Source of the DNA: Sycobia sp. Sy_11
Lineage: Eukaryota > Arthropoda > Insecta > Hymenoptera > Epichrysomallidae
Direction of reading: 5' to 3'
Length of the DNA: 64,000 nt
Assembly (NCBI GenBank): GCA_018907035.1
Contig: JACCIC010000054.1
Coordinates: forward strand, 252,501-316,500
The notes under the pieces were generated by a model. That model was not told the origin of the DNA. It did not search any database and worked only from the letters and a program-made list of their open reading frames with translations. Shown here piece by piece: positions 33,773 through 43,690 of the stretch. The position numbers and the translations under genes were made by a program. The number at the start of each line of letters is the position of its first letter. Position 1 is the stretch's first letter.

Positions 33773-34928
33773 GTCTCGACGTATCAGAGCAATATTTTGT
33801 GCCCTGCGTACAAGGAGTCCTTTTAACTGCCGTCGTTCATAAGGCGGTATGTGCGGCCATTCTAATTTAAATTAATTCCTCGTAATGGCCACCCAAATTT
33901 AAGTCAGTCGAACTGCCCGGAAGATGACGCACTATCGCGCGAATATTACGCGAGGAAAATACTAATTTCAATGGTTGGCCGACTCTAACGTTGGGGAACT
34001 TATTTTACAAGCCTCGATTGTCTCGAGATAAAAGAAATCGTTTCATTGTAACGCAAACGTCGACTCTGATCAATGATGAATTAAATCGAAGACTTATATT
34101 GTTATCTACGTATTCAATCGTTTTATTGATTTGCGATGATTCGGCAACAGGCTCCGAATCTTCAATCCGCAATGTCAGTGCCAATCTATACCGTTCCAAT
34201 TTGCAAAATACGGAAAAAAAGAATTGTCGATCCAAGCTTATTTCACCACGCCGTGGTCGCGACAACCAAAACATTTCAAAATTACGCCCGACGACTGGGC
34301 GGGATCAAACGAACGCTACCCGCCCGAACTCTATTAATGCCCGTACGGTTCGACAACGCCGGCAATCTACGATCGAGCGAGCCACCGGATAATCAACGGC
34401 CCGAGCGCATCGGGGCCACCGGCGGCCCGCATCCTACGTAAACGAGGCAAATAAGTATGGCAGAGCGATAATGATATCAACCTGCCGATCAACCCTGAAT
34501 CTCCCCTCCCGCGCGTTACGCGATATAATTTATCGAGTTTTAATTTCATTTACATGGATAAACCGTGACGGGGGGCGGGGGCGGCGAGTGGGGGTGGACC
34601 ATCGTAATCGCGCTCGGTCCGCTCGGCCCGTTCCCCGGACGCCGCGTCGTTCGCGCGGGTCGGAGGGGGCGAGCGGGGATCCCGTTCTCGGGGAAAAATC
34701 AATCAGCCCGAGCGTACGAGCGCGCGCACGTACGGATCTCATACGGCCAGTAAATAAAATTCACGGCGGAGGCGCCGCCGGCGTTTATATCCGCGCGTCA
34801 ATAGGAGAATACAGACAGGCGTGCGGCAGAGCTCGCATAATCCACCATTCGCATCGGCGAGGCGCGCGCACGGATTTATCGGTCGCCGGTGCGGGCAGAG
34901 TCGCGGAGGGCGACAAGTTGGGCGATTA

Positions 34929-34959
34929 GGGGACGGTTGGGGATGGGGGTAGGGAGGGG
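34929..34959 (+). other. G-quadruplex motif
   Basis: Five G-runs of 3-5 with loops of 1-6 bases on the plus strand. Confidence 0.6.
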
Positions 34960-35085
34960 CTCGTTAACGCTAGTACGAGTGTATCAATTCGATAGGGCGT
35001 ACTGGAACGGTTAAGCTCCGCGCGTACCTCGCCGGTGCGTACTTTGCCGCAATGCATTTTTCGATTGTTTTTAAAGTCTGTCTCA

Positions 35086-35157
35086 CTTTGTCGTTCCGAT
35101 CCACGCGAAGGACGATCGTCTGCGGGGAGCGCGATTTTTAGCCCACGAACGACAAAG
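35086..35157. repeat. 11-bp inverted repeat
   Basis: CTTTGTCGTTC at 35086-35096 and GAACGACAAAG at 35147-35157 are perfect complements 50 bp apart. About one such pair is expected by chance in a window this size. Confidence 0.7.
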
Positions 35158-35367
35158 AACTTCCAATCGACGAGTCGGTGACTCGCGAAATTGGAGAAGG
35201 AAGCTAAAAGAAAAAAGGAAGAAAGAAATCGTGCATCGTGTAGGACGTGCGCCCGTTCGGCGAATTGGGTGTTGACCGTATGGGTTCCGATCGACCGTAA
35301 GACACCTGAGAAATCAGAAGGGATATCGGCTTAAAGCCGATCCACGGAACGACCTTCGCGCTACTTA

Positions 35368-35394
35368 TGTGTGTGTGTGTGTGTGTATGTGTGT
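35368..35394. repeat. (TG)n microsatellite
   Basis: About 13 TG units with one A interruption. Confidence 0.96.
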
Positions 35395-35550
35395 ATATAA
35401 ACACGTCCCCCAGTATATATAGGTATATACAAGGGATCCACGTAGGAGGAGCTTGATTTACATGCGTCATCGACCTCGGCGGCGGTATTGAGTTCTCTTT
35501 CGCGCGAGCGCACCGCGCGCACTCCGCGGGAGACTAATGGAAAAGACCCC

Positions 35551-35569
35551 GCGCGCGCGCGCGCGCGCC
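35551..35569. repeat. (GC)n tract
   Basis: Nine alternating GC units, the longest in the window and a classical Z-DNA-forming sequence. Confidence 0.95.
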
Positions 35570-35780
35570 GTACATATACACACCCTTATATACTCGACGA
35601 AGAGTACGAGGGCGAACCATCGCCACCGCCACCAACCCCCCCCCCCTGCCCCAAGCGCTCGGGAGCAGCGCATCGAGGAATCGCAGTTTAATGGCTCGTG
35701 GGTCACGACGACGTAGAGGACGCACGCGGCGGTGTATTATAGCGCACGCACGTGCGCGTGCGGGTGGTGTTGGTTGAGAT

Positions 35781-35810
35781 GGGAAGGGCGGGAGGGGAGG
35801 GGAGGGGGGG
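35781..35810 (+). other. Strong G-quadruplex motif
   Basis: Six G-runs of 3-7 separated by one or two bases on the plus strand. Confidence 0.7.
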
Positions 35811-35910
35811 ACGAAGCGCGACGACGAAAGTTTCCTCGGGACCGACCGGCCTGCGTGAGTCAGATGGTAGCCGGAGATTTATGCCGCGTCGCTCGGTCTC
35901 CCCAACCTTG

Positions 35911-35913
<3 letters not shown>

Positions 35914-35953
<40 letters not shown>
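35914..35953. repeat. (CT)n microsatellite
   Basis: About 19 CT units. A (GA)n array faces it about 400 bp downstream. Confidence 0.97.
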
Positions 35954-35955
<2 letters not shown>

Positions 35956-36343
35956 CTCTCTCTCTGACACTCGCCGCCCCTTCCACCCTCCCGCCGTCTC
36001 CTTCGCGCTCCGTATGACTTCATGTACACACTTGGAGCGAGCATGGCTACGTGGTACAGCGGCGCAAATCAACGCGCTTTCCCGCCACCCTCGCAGTTGG
36101 AACAGCGCGCGACTCATCTTCCGGTCTGCCCCACCCGGTCGCCCCCTCCTCCTCGCCCTTGTCTATCGTCGCTCTATCTTCGCGGACGAAGCTGCGAGGG
36201 TCCAGAGCGAGAGGTGAATGGGAGGGGGTAGGGCGAGAAACGTCCCCGAATGATTAATCAGTGTATGCGCGGCAGCTATATACAGTATCAGTTCCGAGGG
36301 ATATACCGCGCCCGCTTGGCCCGAGCCAGCGTAAACAGGGCGA

Positions 36344-36348
<5 letters not shown>

Positions 36349-36388
<40 letters not shown>
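36349..36388. repeat. (GA)n microsatellite
   Basis: About 20 pure GA units. Confidence 0.98.
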
Positions 36389-36390
<2 letters not shown>

Positions 36391-37182
36391 CCGGCTACGA
36401 GGGCAAGCGTCGTTTGCGAGGACCGAACGCGAAGACGTTTCTATACACTTACTTGCCCTGGAACAATGTCGTCGTCGCGGCAGCGCTGATAAGCACAAAC
36501 ACGTTGGTGCGGCGCAGCGGTCCAGAGGGCAAGGAATATTTGCGAGTCGTCGCCGTCGTCCCTACGGGGTTGATCTACGAGGCGGCTCCGCGCCTCGATC
36601 GTATAACTTCGGGACTAGACGCGAGCTATATGTATATATATGCAGACAACTTCGAGCTCTCCGCCCCCCCCCCCGACCCTCAGAAACGGCTGTGTTTGTT
36701 GCGAATGATAATTAAATTTCAAAGCGCTTGGGTGTTTTTCCCTCCGTTGGACTCAGCACAGCTTTCAGGGAATTAAGTTGTTTAGAAATTATATATGCTC
36801 GAAAAAACTAAGATTTGAACGGTGGCTGAAATAGTCTAGTAATAACTGAATATTAAATTACTGTACATTGTCAAGAATTTATTACGCTCAAATTGGATTG
36901 AAAAGTGAATTATTGGAATTTCTAATTTTGTAATACTAAATATTATAATATTTCAAGATATTAACTATATAAATACAGAAAAGTAGATATTGATCTCGAT
37001 GCAAATTTTTAAGATATCTTGTGAAATTTACATATTTTAACTGAACTGAAAATAATCAAATCCACGAGTTATTCTTGAATTTTAGCATAATCCATTTACT
37101 ATTTATTTCGTACATAATTACTCGTGTTAATAAAAAAGTAGTCTGAAGACGGAATCCGACATACGTCTTATACGTAATTTAT

Positions 37183-37223
37183 TCTCCTCTGGATATAATA
37201 CAGCTTATTATATCCAGAGGAGA
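37183..37223. repeat. Perfect 18-bp inverted repeat with 5-nt loop
   Basis: TCTCCTCTGGATATAATA at 37183-37200 is followed by CAGCT and then its exact complement at 37206-37223. After an asymmetric internal loop, CGTAAT (37173-37178) and ATTACG (37235-37240) add six more pairs. The stem and loop are shorter than in a standard microRNA precursor. It may be a small palindrome-type insertion or a structured RNA element. Confidence 0.85.
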
Positions 37224-37813
37224 CTCAATAATCGATTACGAGAATCTGTGAGGTAAGCATTTGAGAGTTTTAAAACAATTCTACAATAGCCGAATGCTTA
37301 GAATTTAAAAATAGTATTCGTAGAAATAAACAAATATTACGGGATTTGATAAAAAAGAGGTTCGATCGAGGTTCGTCTTCTAAGTATAATATAGACCAAG
37401 TTGCATACATCAACTCAGGCCTCATAATTCAATTCCCAATATTTTGAGTTTAACTCTATATTATTCTTCAATCAATATTTACTATTTCATATCGAAGTGA
37501 ATTTACTTCTCATACAAATAAGAATAAATTTCAGAAGGTCGAAATAGCTAGAAGAAATGTTCTTATATTTGTAATATTTAAGTAGTTCTAACAGAATTGA
37601 GTAATATAGATAGTAATTATTTTTAAATCTCATTGTTTTAACAGAAAAAAAAAGATTCTGCGCAAGTATTTCTGATAAATAAATATGTTTCTGATCAATC
37701 ACGCATAAGAGAAAAAAATCCTGACATTGTTTCGATAAGCGTAAACTGCCAAACGTACTATATAAAGAAACTAACTTGAAGAACTTCGTGAAATGCTTGA
37801 CATATGTACAAGG

Positions 37814-37968
37814 CAAATAACAACGAGAGATTTTGGAAAGTATTTCAAGTTGAAATGAGAAGAAATGAAGTAAAACTAGCTAAATCGTCTCTTACAAGAA
37901 CATTTTTTTTTTGAAAAACACAACTAATTATTAATTGTGGATTTCTTATCAAACAAATAACAACGAGA
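37814..37968. repeat. 15-bp direct repeat, 140 bp apart
   Basis: CAAATAACAACGAGA occurs at 37814-37828 and 37954-37968. No recognisable element lies between the copies. Confidence 0.8.
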
Positions 37969-38629
37969 ACAACAGATAAATGGCTGTTATAACACCTCCA
38001 TGACAGGTGCATGAGCGCTAGATATTGACGACCGCACTTAGATACTATACTTTAGTATGTTTAATGTCGAATGCTAAACATCCCTAAACTAAGTAATACA
38101 GTTCCATGTCTTCTGAAAAAAATAATTATACTTTAGCGGCAAAGGTGATCATGAGAATATTCGTTCAGGATTGCATAAACAATATTTTTCCTTTACAAAA
38201 TTCAAATAAATTTCCAGAGACACTCGCCCTACTATGAATACCATACCCGATATATCTAAATATTTTCGTGTATTTCGTGCATTCCTGCGTCGTATACTCT
38301 TATATAATAAATATCGCAAAATCTTTTCTTGACTTTTATCGCTCTCCTTCTCTCTCTCTCTCTCTCTCGCTCTTCACCACTCGCTACAACTCTCTCGGAA
38401 AATGCGTCTATATAAAACTTTTAAGTCGAACGTTCAATTACGTCGGCTCGGCAAAAAACAGGACCTATCCACTCGATAAACGTCGCCCCGCGTCGGAGCT
38501 TCACACTCAATTATATCCAATTCCACGTCGGTGATAAATCGCACGGCCACCTCCTACTCGCGATCTTGTAACAAAGGCCCATCGGCCGCTGACGCGAACT
38601 GAGGACCGAGCCATTGCCGGCAAAACAGC

Positions 38630-38643
38630 CGTCTCGCGAGACG
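38630..38643. promoter_or_regulatory. TCTCGCGAGA element in a 14-bp palindrome
   Basis: CGTCTCGCGAGACG is perfectly palindromic and contains TCTCGCGAGA, the CGCG promoter element bound by BANP in vertebrates. I found only this copy. Whether insects use the motif this way is uncertain. Confidence 0.2.
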
Positions 38644-38699
38644 AAGTAAGACGCGCGCTTAAACAAGAGCTGCTCGAGCGGCGCTCCGGCTCAAAGCGT

Positions 38700-38722
38700 G
38701 TATTATTATTATTATTATTATT
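38700..38722. repeat. (ATT)n trinucleotide repeat
   Basis: Seven to eight units inside CpG-rich DNA, the source of an Asn run on the minus strand. Confidence 0.96.
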
Positions 38723-39287
38723 GAACGGCCTAGGTGACGCTCCTTCCGTTCCACGGACGCGCGAGATACGAGTGCCAATTATACATAGCGGCGCGAGCGG
38801 CCCGACGGCCGGCGATACGAAGCGTCGCTCTTGTTCCATTAGAGGGAGATTAACAGCTGTTTTATTGGCTCTGCCGAGCGCCTAATTGGGCCGCGCCGGC
38901 GTCTGATCCATCGCCCATTCCGCCCACCGACGGGGGCGGGGGGGGGGGACGTGCGCTAAGGGCTGCACGAACTCAGAAAGCGTCGGTCGCGCGTTCGGAG
39001 CGAGTCTGCGGGTCCGTGCATCGCGGGACTCGTTGCGCCACGCTAATGGCTCGTGGAGATGCGCGCGACCGATGGGCGAGCGTGTATACGTGCGCTCCCA
39101 TGTAAGCGGGCCCATTTTTCAAGTTGGCGCGGGCTCGCTTAGGACGTGCGGCCGCTTGCTGAAATTGCCCGGGGTCCGAGAGTGGGCGTGAGCTATCCGT
39201 ACTCGCGACGAGTGCCTCTTGTCTTCGAGCATAAGCTGCTCTTGGATGAATTCTTCATGAAGCGATTTTTTCCCTCTCTTCACACTG

Positions 39288-39294
<7 letters not shown>

Positions 39295-39339
<45 letters not shown>
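39295..39339. repeat. (CT)n microsatellite
   Basis: About 22 CT units. Confidence 0.98.
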
Positions 39340-39341
<2 letters not shown>

Positions 39342-39350
39342 GCTTCTATA

Positions 39351-39950
39351 CTAATTCAAATTTTTGGGTTGGCAACGAATTGCTATTTTTACAATACAAT
39401 CACTATTCTTACCAGGCATAGTGCTGATCTCTGTGGAATGATGTACCGAGTGAGTTGCGTGCTAATTATGGAAAACCTCATTTTCGAAGTGAATTTTCAA
39501 TATTATTCGAAACTGGATCAATCTTAATGTTGATCAATTCTAAACAATATCAGATTATTTATATTTTGTTTATATTTTCATTATTTGCCATACATATCGT
39601 ATTCTTCTCATTCGTTATGATTATAAGTTATATGAATCAATTTTACACTTCTCCAACTTTAAAATTACAACTTTATCTCAATTAATAAGAATTTGTCTGC
39701 CGCCCCGTTCCAAAACACCAGTGTGCAAATTAATTAAAGGCGCAAACTGACACGCTCGGCACATCGTCAACTATGGCCCACCAGTGATAAAATATTTTGA
39801 CCACTGCATTCCCGTAACACTTATGTCCATCTTGATATTATAACTATACAGGCTCTGCAAATACAATTTCCATTACCATGTACCATTAAGAGCCATGTAT
39901 CCTTAGTTAACAAACATTGAATCTGAACCCTCCTTCTCCCCCCCCCTCCC
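39351..39950. other. AT-rich non-coding stretch
   Basis: Unique sequence. A 76-codon frame at 39455-39685 is a hydrophobic AT-driven string I do not recognise. Confidence 0.55.
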
Positions 39951-40760
39951 ATCTCTCTCACATCACCGTTCTTTGTCAACCGCGCTCGCGGTTCGCGCGT
40001 GGTCGTCATCGTTTAGCGTTCGCTCAGCGGCTCATTTTTTATTTGTCCTCTTAAGCGCGGCCGGCGGCGCGTGTACATGTTCTTCCTCTCGCGCTCGCCT
40101 TCCTTGCTCGGCCTTTTTCTCTCCTTCCGCCCCCTCTCCCTCACCTACGTACTACTACGCCATTCTTTGTCCCGCGGCCGACGCATTTATCACTGGATTC
40201 GCGAAAGTCATGCGGGGATTATGAATGATGGTAATTACGCGAAGAAGGCGCGGAGGACGTACGGGCGCGCGAGGGAGCGCGTGGGAAGGAAGGGCTCCAC
40301 CCCCCCCCCATTCCCTCTGACTCTCTCTCTCCCTCTCTCTCTCTCTCTCTCGGTGCTCGTGCTTACGGAATTTTAGAATGTTTGTTCAACAAGCGTGAAT
40401 ACGAGATGAGACAGATCTTTTTTATCGTTTGCAAATTGGACGTGAACGCTATGCTGCTCGCTCCTTTCCTGCTTTTTAATTCGTTTCGAGGAATTGATCG
40501 TCCGCGCGGCGGCGCTGGCGGCGCTGGCGGCGGCAAAGCAAATTGGCACAGGCCTCTCGGCAAAAGTAACGCGAAACAATCCCCAGTTGTTACGCGAATG
40601 GCCATGGGAGCTGCTTGAATTTTTTTTTATTTTTTTTTTTAATTACGGTAAGTTGATAAATCCTTTTCAACTGCATTTCTTACACATGCGCGTTGACAGT
40701 TACGCACAGTAGGGGCGCGACCATCGAAGACGCGCTGTTGCTATAACGACGTATCTCGTA
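39951..40760. other. CpG-rich block
   Basis: Pyrimidine-rich, with CT runs (40319-40350), an interrupted GGCGCT repeat at 40507-40531 and a T-run at 40620-40641. No gene recognised. Confidence 0.55.
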
Positions 40761-40790
40761 GAAAAGATGGAAAACAAATATATAAAAATA

Positions 40791-40842
<52 letters not shown>

Positions 40843-42060
40843 TGCCTTTTGCAATGTGTGGTTATTCAAAATATTGGATGGATTAAAAATTAGATGGGTC
40901 AGATACAATTTTTTTCGAACATTCAAAAATTTCTGTTTTTTTTTTCTTTTTTGTTTTAATAATAGCGATGATTAATTTAATGTCTTGTATCAATTGTAAT
41001 ATTAATAAGCTAAATTATATACTTAAAGAATAGCATAAGGCAATATTAAAATAAAAAAATTTTTTTTCAAAACTTATTCGTCATTTTTCTTGCTATTTAA
41101 GCTATTGATTAATTTATTTCATTCAATTGCTTTAACAAGTTTATAAAAATGGACATATGAGTAATCTGGGAAATTGTTTAGAAGTGATAGGAATTTTAAA
41201 ATTAAGAAAGAACACCCTCGTCTAGAAATCATAGATCTTCAAAAAATTTCTTTCCAACAAGAAAAGTTCATATAATTGATATGATGTTTAAAAAGGGCTC
41301 GTTACGTACTCCAGTTTCTGCGTGGAAACAGGAATAAATATGATAAAATAATTATTTTTGAAATAAAGTAGTAGAACTTTTTAATTGGGTTAAGGGTAAA
41401 AAATATTATTATGTCTAATTTAAATTTTAAAAAAGTGCGCCCACAGAAAATCTGTTAGACATTTCTTGTTTTATTATAAAAAATCTATATATATGTAATA
41501 TAATACGCCTTACCTATATTATGTAAATAAAATATTTAGATTTCAATATTTCATTTCGATATAAATATAAATTATATTCATTCGATATAATATAAATATA
41601 TGTTTCAAAAACTTTTTAATAAAATCCAACATAGATTGACTTTCCCATTGACTTATATGGTGGACTGCGCGCATTGAAGTCCGAATAGGACAGAGATAGT
41701 GGGCGAAAATGTTATCGATCTCGCTCATCGCGCAGAGCGACGACTTTACGTAGTCTATTGCAGTACAAAAGCGTGAATCAAGATGCGTCAGGTCTTGCTG
41801 TTTTCTCGCTCTTTCCTGTCCCCACTACTTCGATTTGAAGATAGAAATAGCTTACCTCCTCCTATTGTTCATTCTCTCAGATTTTTTGACTTGGGCTTCG
41901 ATCGCAGAGGGCGCAGTCTAGCACACGACTCTTTAACGTTGCCGCGATTGTAACTGTTAGTTGCATTTGCGATTTTCACCCAAGTGTAACAATCAAGAAC
42001 TAATAAAAGATAATTATAATTTCACATCAATCGAGCCCAGAGGTAATGAGATATAAAGCA
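40761..42060. other. Strongly AT-rich stretch
   Basis: One (TA)n array and several A or T runs, otherwise unique with stops in all frames. Confidence 0.6.
40794..40838. repeat. (TA)n microsatellite
   Basis: About 45 bp of TA. Confidence 0.98.
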
Positions 42061-42386
42061 CTCGGGCTATCATTAACGATGGGGCGATCTTCGATTTTTT
42101 CCAGCCGATGTCTCAATCGGACACGACGCAATAATAAACGCCGTCGCCCGAACCGAGCAGTCTCCTTACTCTCCCAGTCGCCGAACCTCTCCCGCCGCCT
42201 TGAAATCGCCGTTTAGTCCCCTCGATCGCACAACAAATCGGAAACACTGCAGAGGACGGTGGATGGGGTAGAAGAAACGCGGACGAGCATCGGCCGGCCC
42301 GAGCGACGAGGGAGGGGGGGTAGGGGCGCGAAAAGAGAAGATAATAGGAAAAAGTATAAAGAGATATAGGGAAGCGGAGGTGGAGA

Positions 42387-42417
42387 GGGGAGGAGGGGGG
42401 AGGGTGTGGGAAATGGG
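42387..42417 (+). other. G-quadruplex motif
   Basis: Five G-runs of 3-6 with loops of 1-4 bases. A similar motif lies at 43285-43307. Confidence 0.6.
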
Positions 42418-43208
42418 AGTGCGGGGCACGGCGAAAGAACGAAGAAATTCAATTTCGAGACTTTTTTGCCCCGAAGTCGCGGGCGGTTGCACGCGCGCTC
42501 GCGAAGGAACGAACGTCCAATTTACTCGAGTATTTCAGGGAACTCGAGCCTCCTGTCCTTCTTCAACTTCTGTACCTCTCTTTCTCGCCCTTTTCGCTCG
42601 TCCTACATCTATCCTTGTCGCCCCCTCCATCTTCCCTCCCACGCGCCACCTCACTCGCTCCCCCCCCCCACCTACCCACCCGCACGCCACAGCACGGCTC
42701 GACGGCCAGTTTTTACGAAAGCCATAAGTGGCGAGCGCGTATATAGTATGTTCGTTCCCTACCCGCCCCCCCCCTTCCTCCCACCCTCCCGCCATCGCTC
42801 TCTTATTAAAGAAACGGATTTACCGTCCGACTGCATAGCGCGGAGGAAGAACGCGGGGCGCGACGCGACGCTCGAATATCCCTTCCTCCCTCGCCCCTCC
42901 GCCCGTTCTCTGACCCCCTCCACCATCCCAAGATTCATCGAAGTAATCGAAGAAACCCTCGGCGCGAGGATTCGCCGCCGTTAAAACTCTCCGCGCGGGG
43001 CCGTATTACGTTTCAATTACACCGGGTCACGCGAACGGGCCGTTCTTTCGCGGCCTCCGCGAGCCGGGTAAATGAGCACTCGTCGCGCCCGGGCGAGCAT
43101 TCGCGTTTTCGCCCCCCCCCCCGCAGCCCTCCGGCCTTATCCACTTCACCCGTATGAATATGCGCGGGCGGCTCCCGAATATTATTCAACGGGGCGAGAT
43201 GCAAACGA

Positions 43209-43248
43209 GAGAGAGAGAGAGAGAGACAGAGAGACAGAGAGAGAGACT
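43209..43248. repeat. (GA)n array, interrupted
   Basis: GA units with regular CA interruptions (GAGACAGAGAGACAGAG pattern). Confidence 0.94.
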
Positions 43249-43690
43249 TTTCTTCCCTTTGCATTGCTTGCCGTGCACGGTCGGCGGGAGGTGGGTGGGG
43301 ATGGGGGAGAGGAGTGGACGGGCGGCCTGCCCCGGCCGACCGGACGGGTTAAGCAAAAGGAAAACAAAAGAGGAGACGTAGAAATCCCGGGAGGGAAGTC
43401 TCCTGCTGGCCGTGAGCGGCTAATGAAATCGCCGCGGCGGGCAGACACGGGGCTCCTCGGAATTGATTTCGGCCCGCCCTGCGTGCGGGCCGCGGGAGAA
43501 GAGAGAGAGAGAAAGAGAAGGAGAAAAAGCGAAGATAAAGTAACCTGTAAATGCGAAGAGCTCGATGCTTAGGAGAAAATCGCATTTCGATTCGATCTCT
43601 ACAAAGAGAAGAAACTGGATCGGGGGCTTGTGTATGGGGACGCGAGTCGGATTCCTCGGAAGAGTTTTTTGTGCTTTAATTATCGAGGAC

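Larger units (their letters stand above)
33191..36780. other. Large CpG-rich block
   Basis: The longest continuous CpG-rich region, with G-runs, a (GC)n tract, G-quadruplex motifs, facing (CT)n and (GA)n arrays and AT-richer interruptions at 33690-34200. Frames of up to 171 codons on both strands are low-complexity or start at TTG. No gene supported; possible regulatory DNA. Confidence 0.55.
36781..38340. other. AT-rich stretch with a perfect hairpin
   Basis: No microsatellites of note. Holds the 18-bp hairpin at 37183-37223 and a separated 15-bp direct repeat (37814 and 37954). A 109-codon minus-strand frame (37487-37816) starts at TTG and matches nothing known. Confidence 0.6.
38341..39350. 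other. CpG-rich block
   Basis: CpG-rich unique sequence bounded by two CT arrays (38349-38369 and 39295-39339), with an ATT repeat and the TCTCGCGAGA palindrome. No reading frame is convincing. By composition it could be regulatory. Confidence 0.5.
42061..43690. other. CpG-rich block with purine-to-pyrimidine switch
   Basis: Purine-rich plus strand from about 42302 to 42449, pyrimidine-rich from about 42546 to 42690, then C-runs (42661, 42765, 43111) and GA-rich sequence. The overlapping Pro/Arg/Ser-rich frames are products of this bias. Confidence 0.6.

Noticed and set aside
33991..34392. 133-codon plus-strand frame without simple repeats
   Set aside because: It starts at TTG, the opposite strand is also open, and no homology is recognised.
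37487..37816. 109-codon minus-strand frame in AT-rich DNA
   Set aside because: It starts at TTG rather than ATG, has a strongly AT-driven amino-acid content and matches no family I know.
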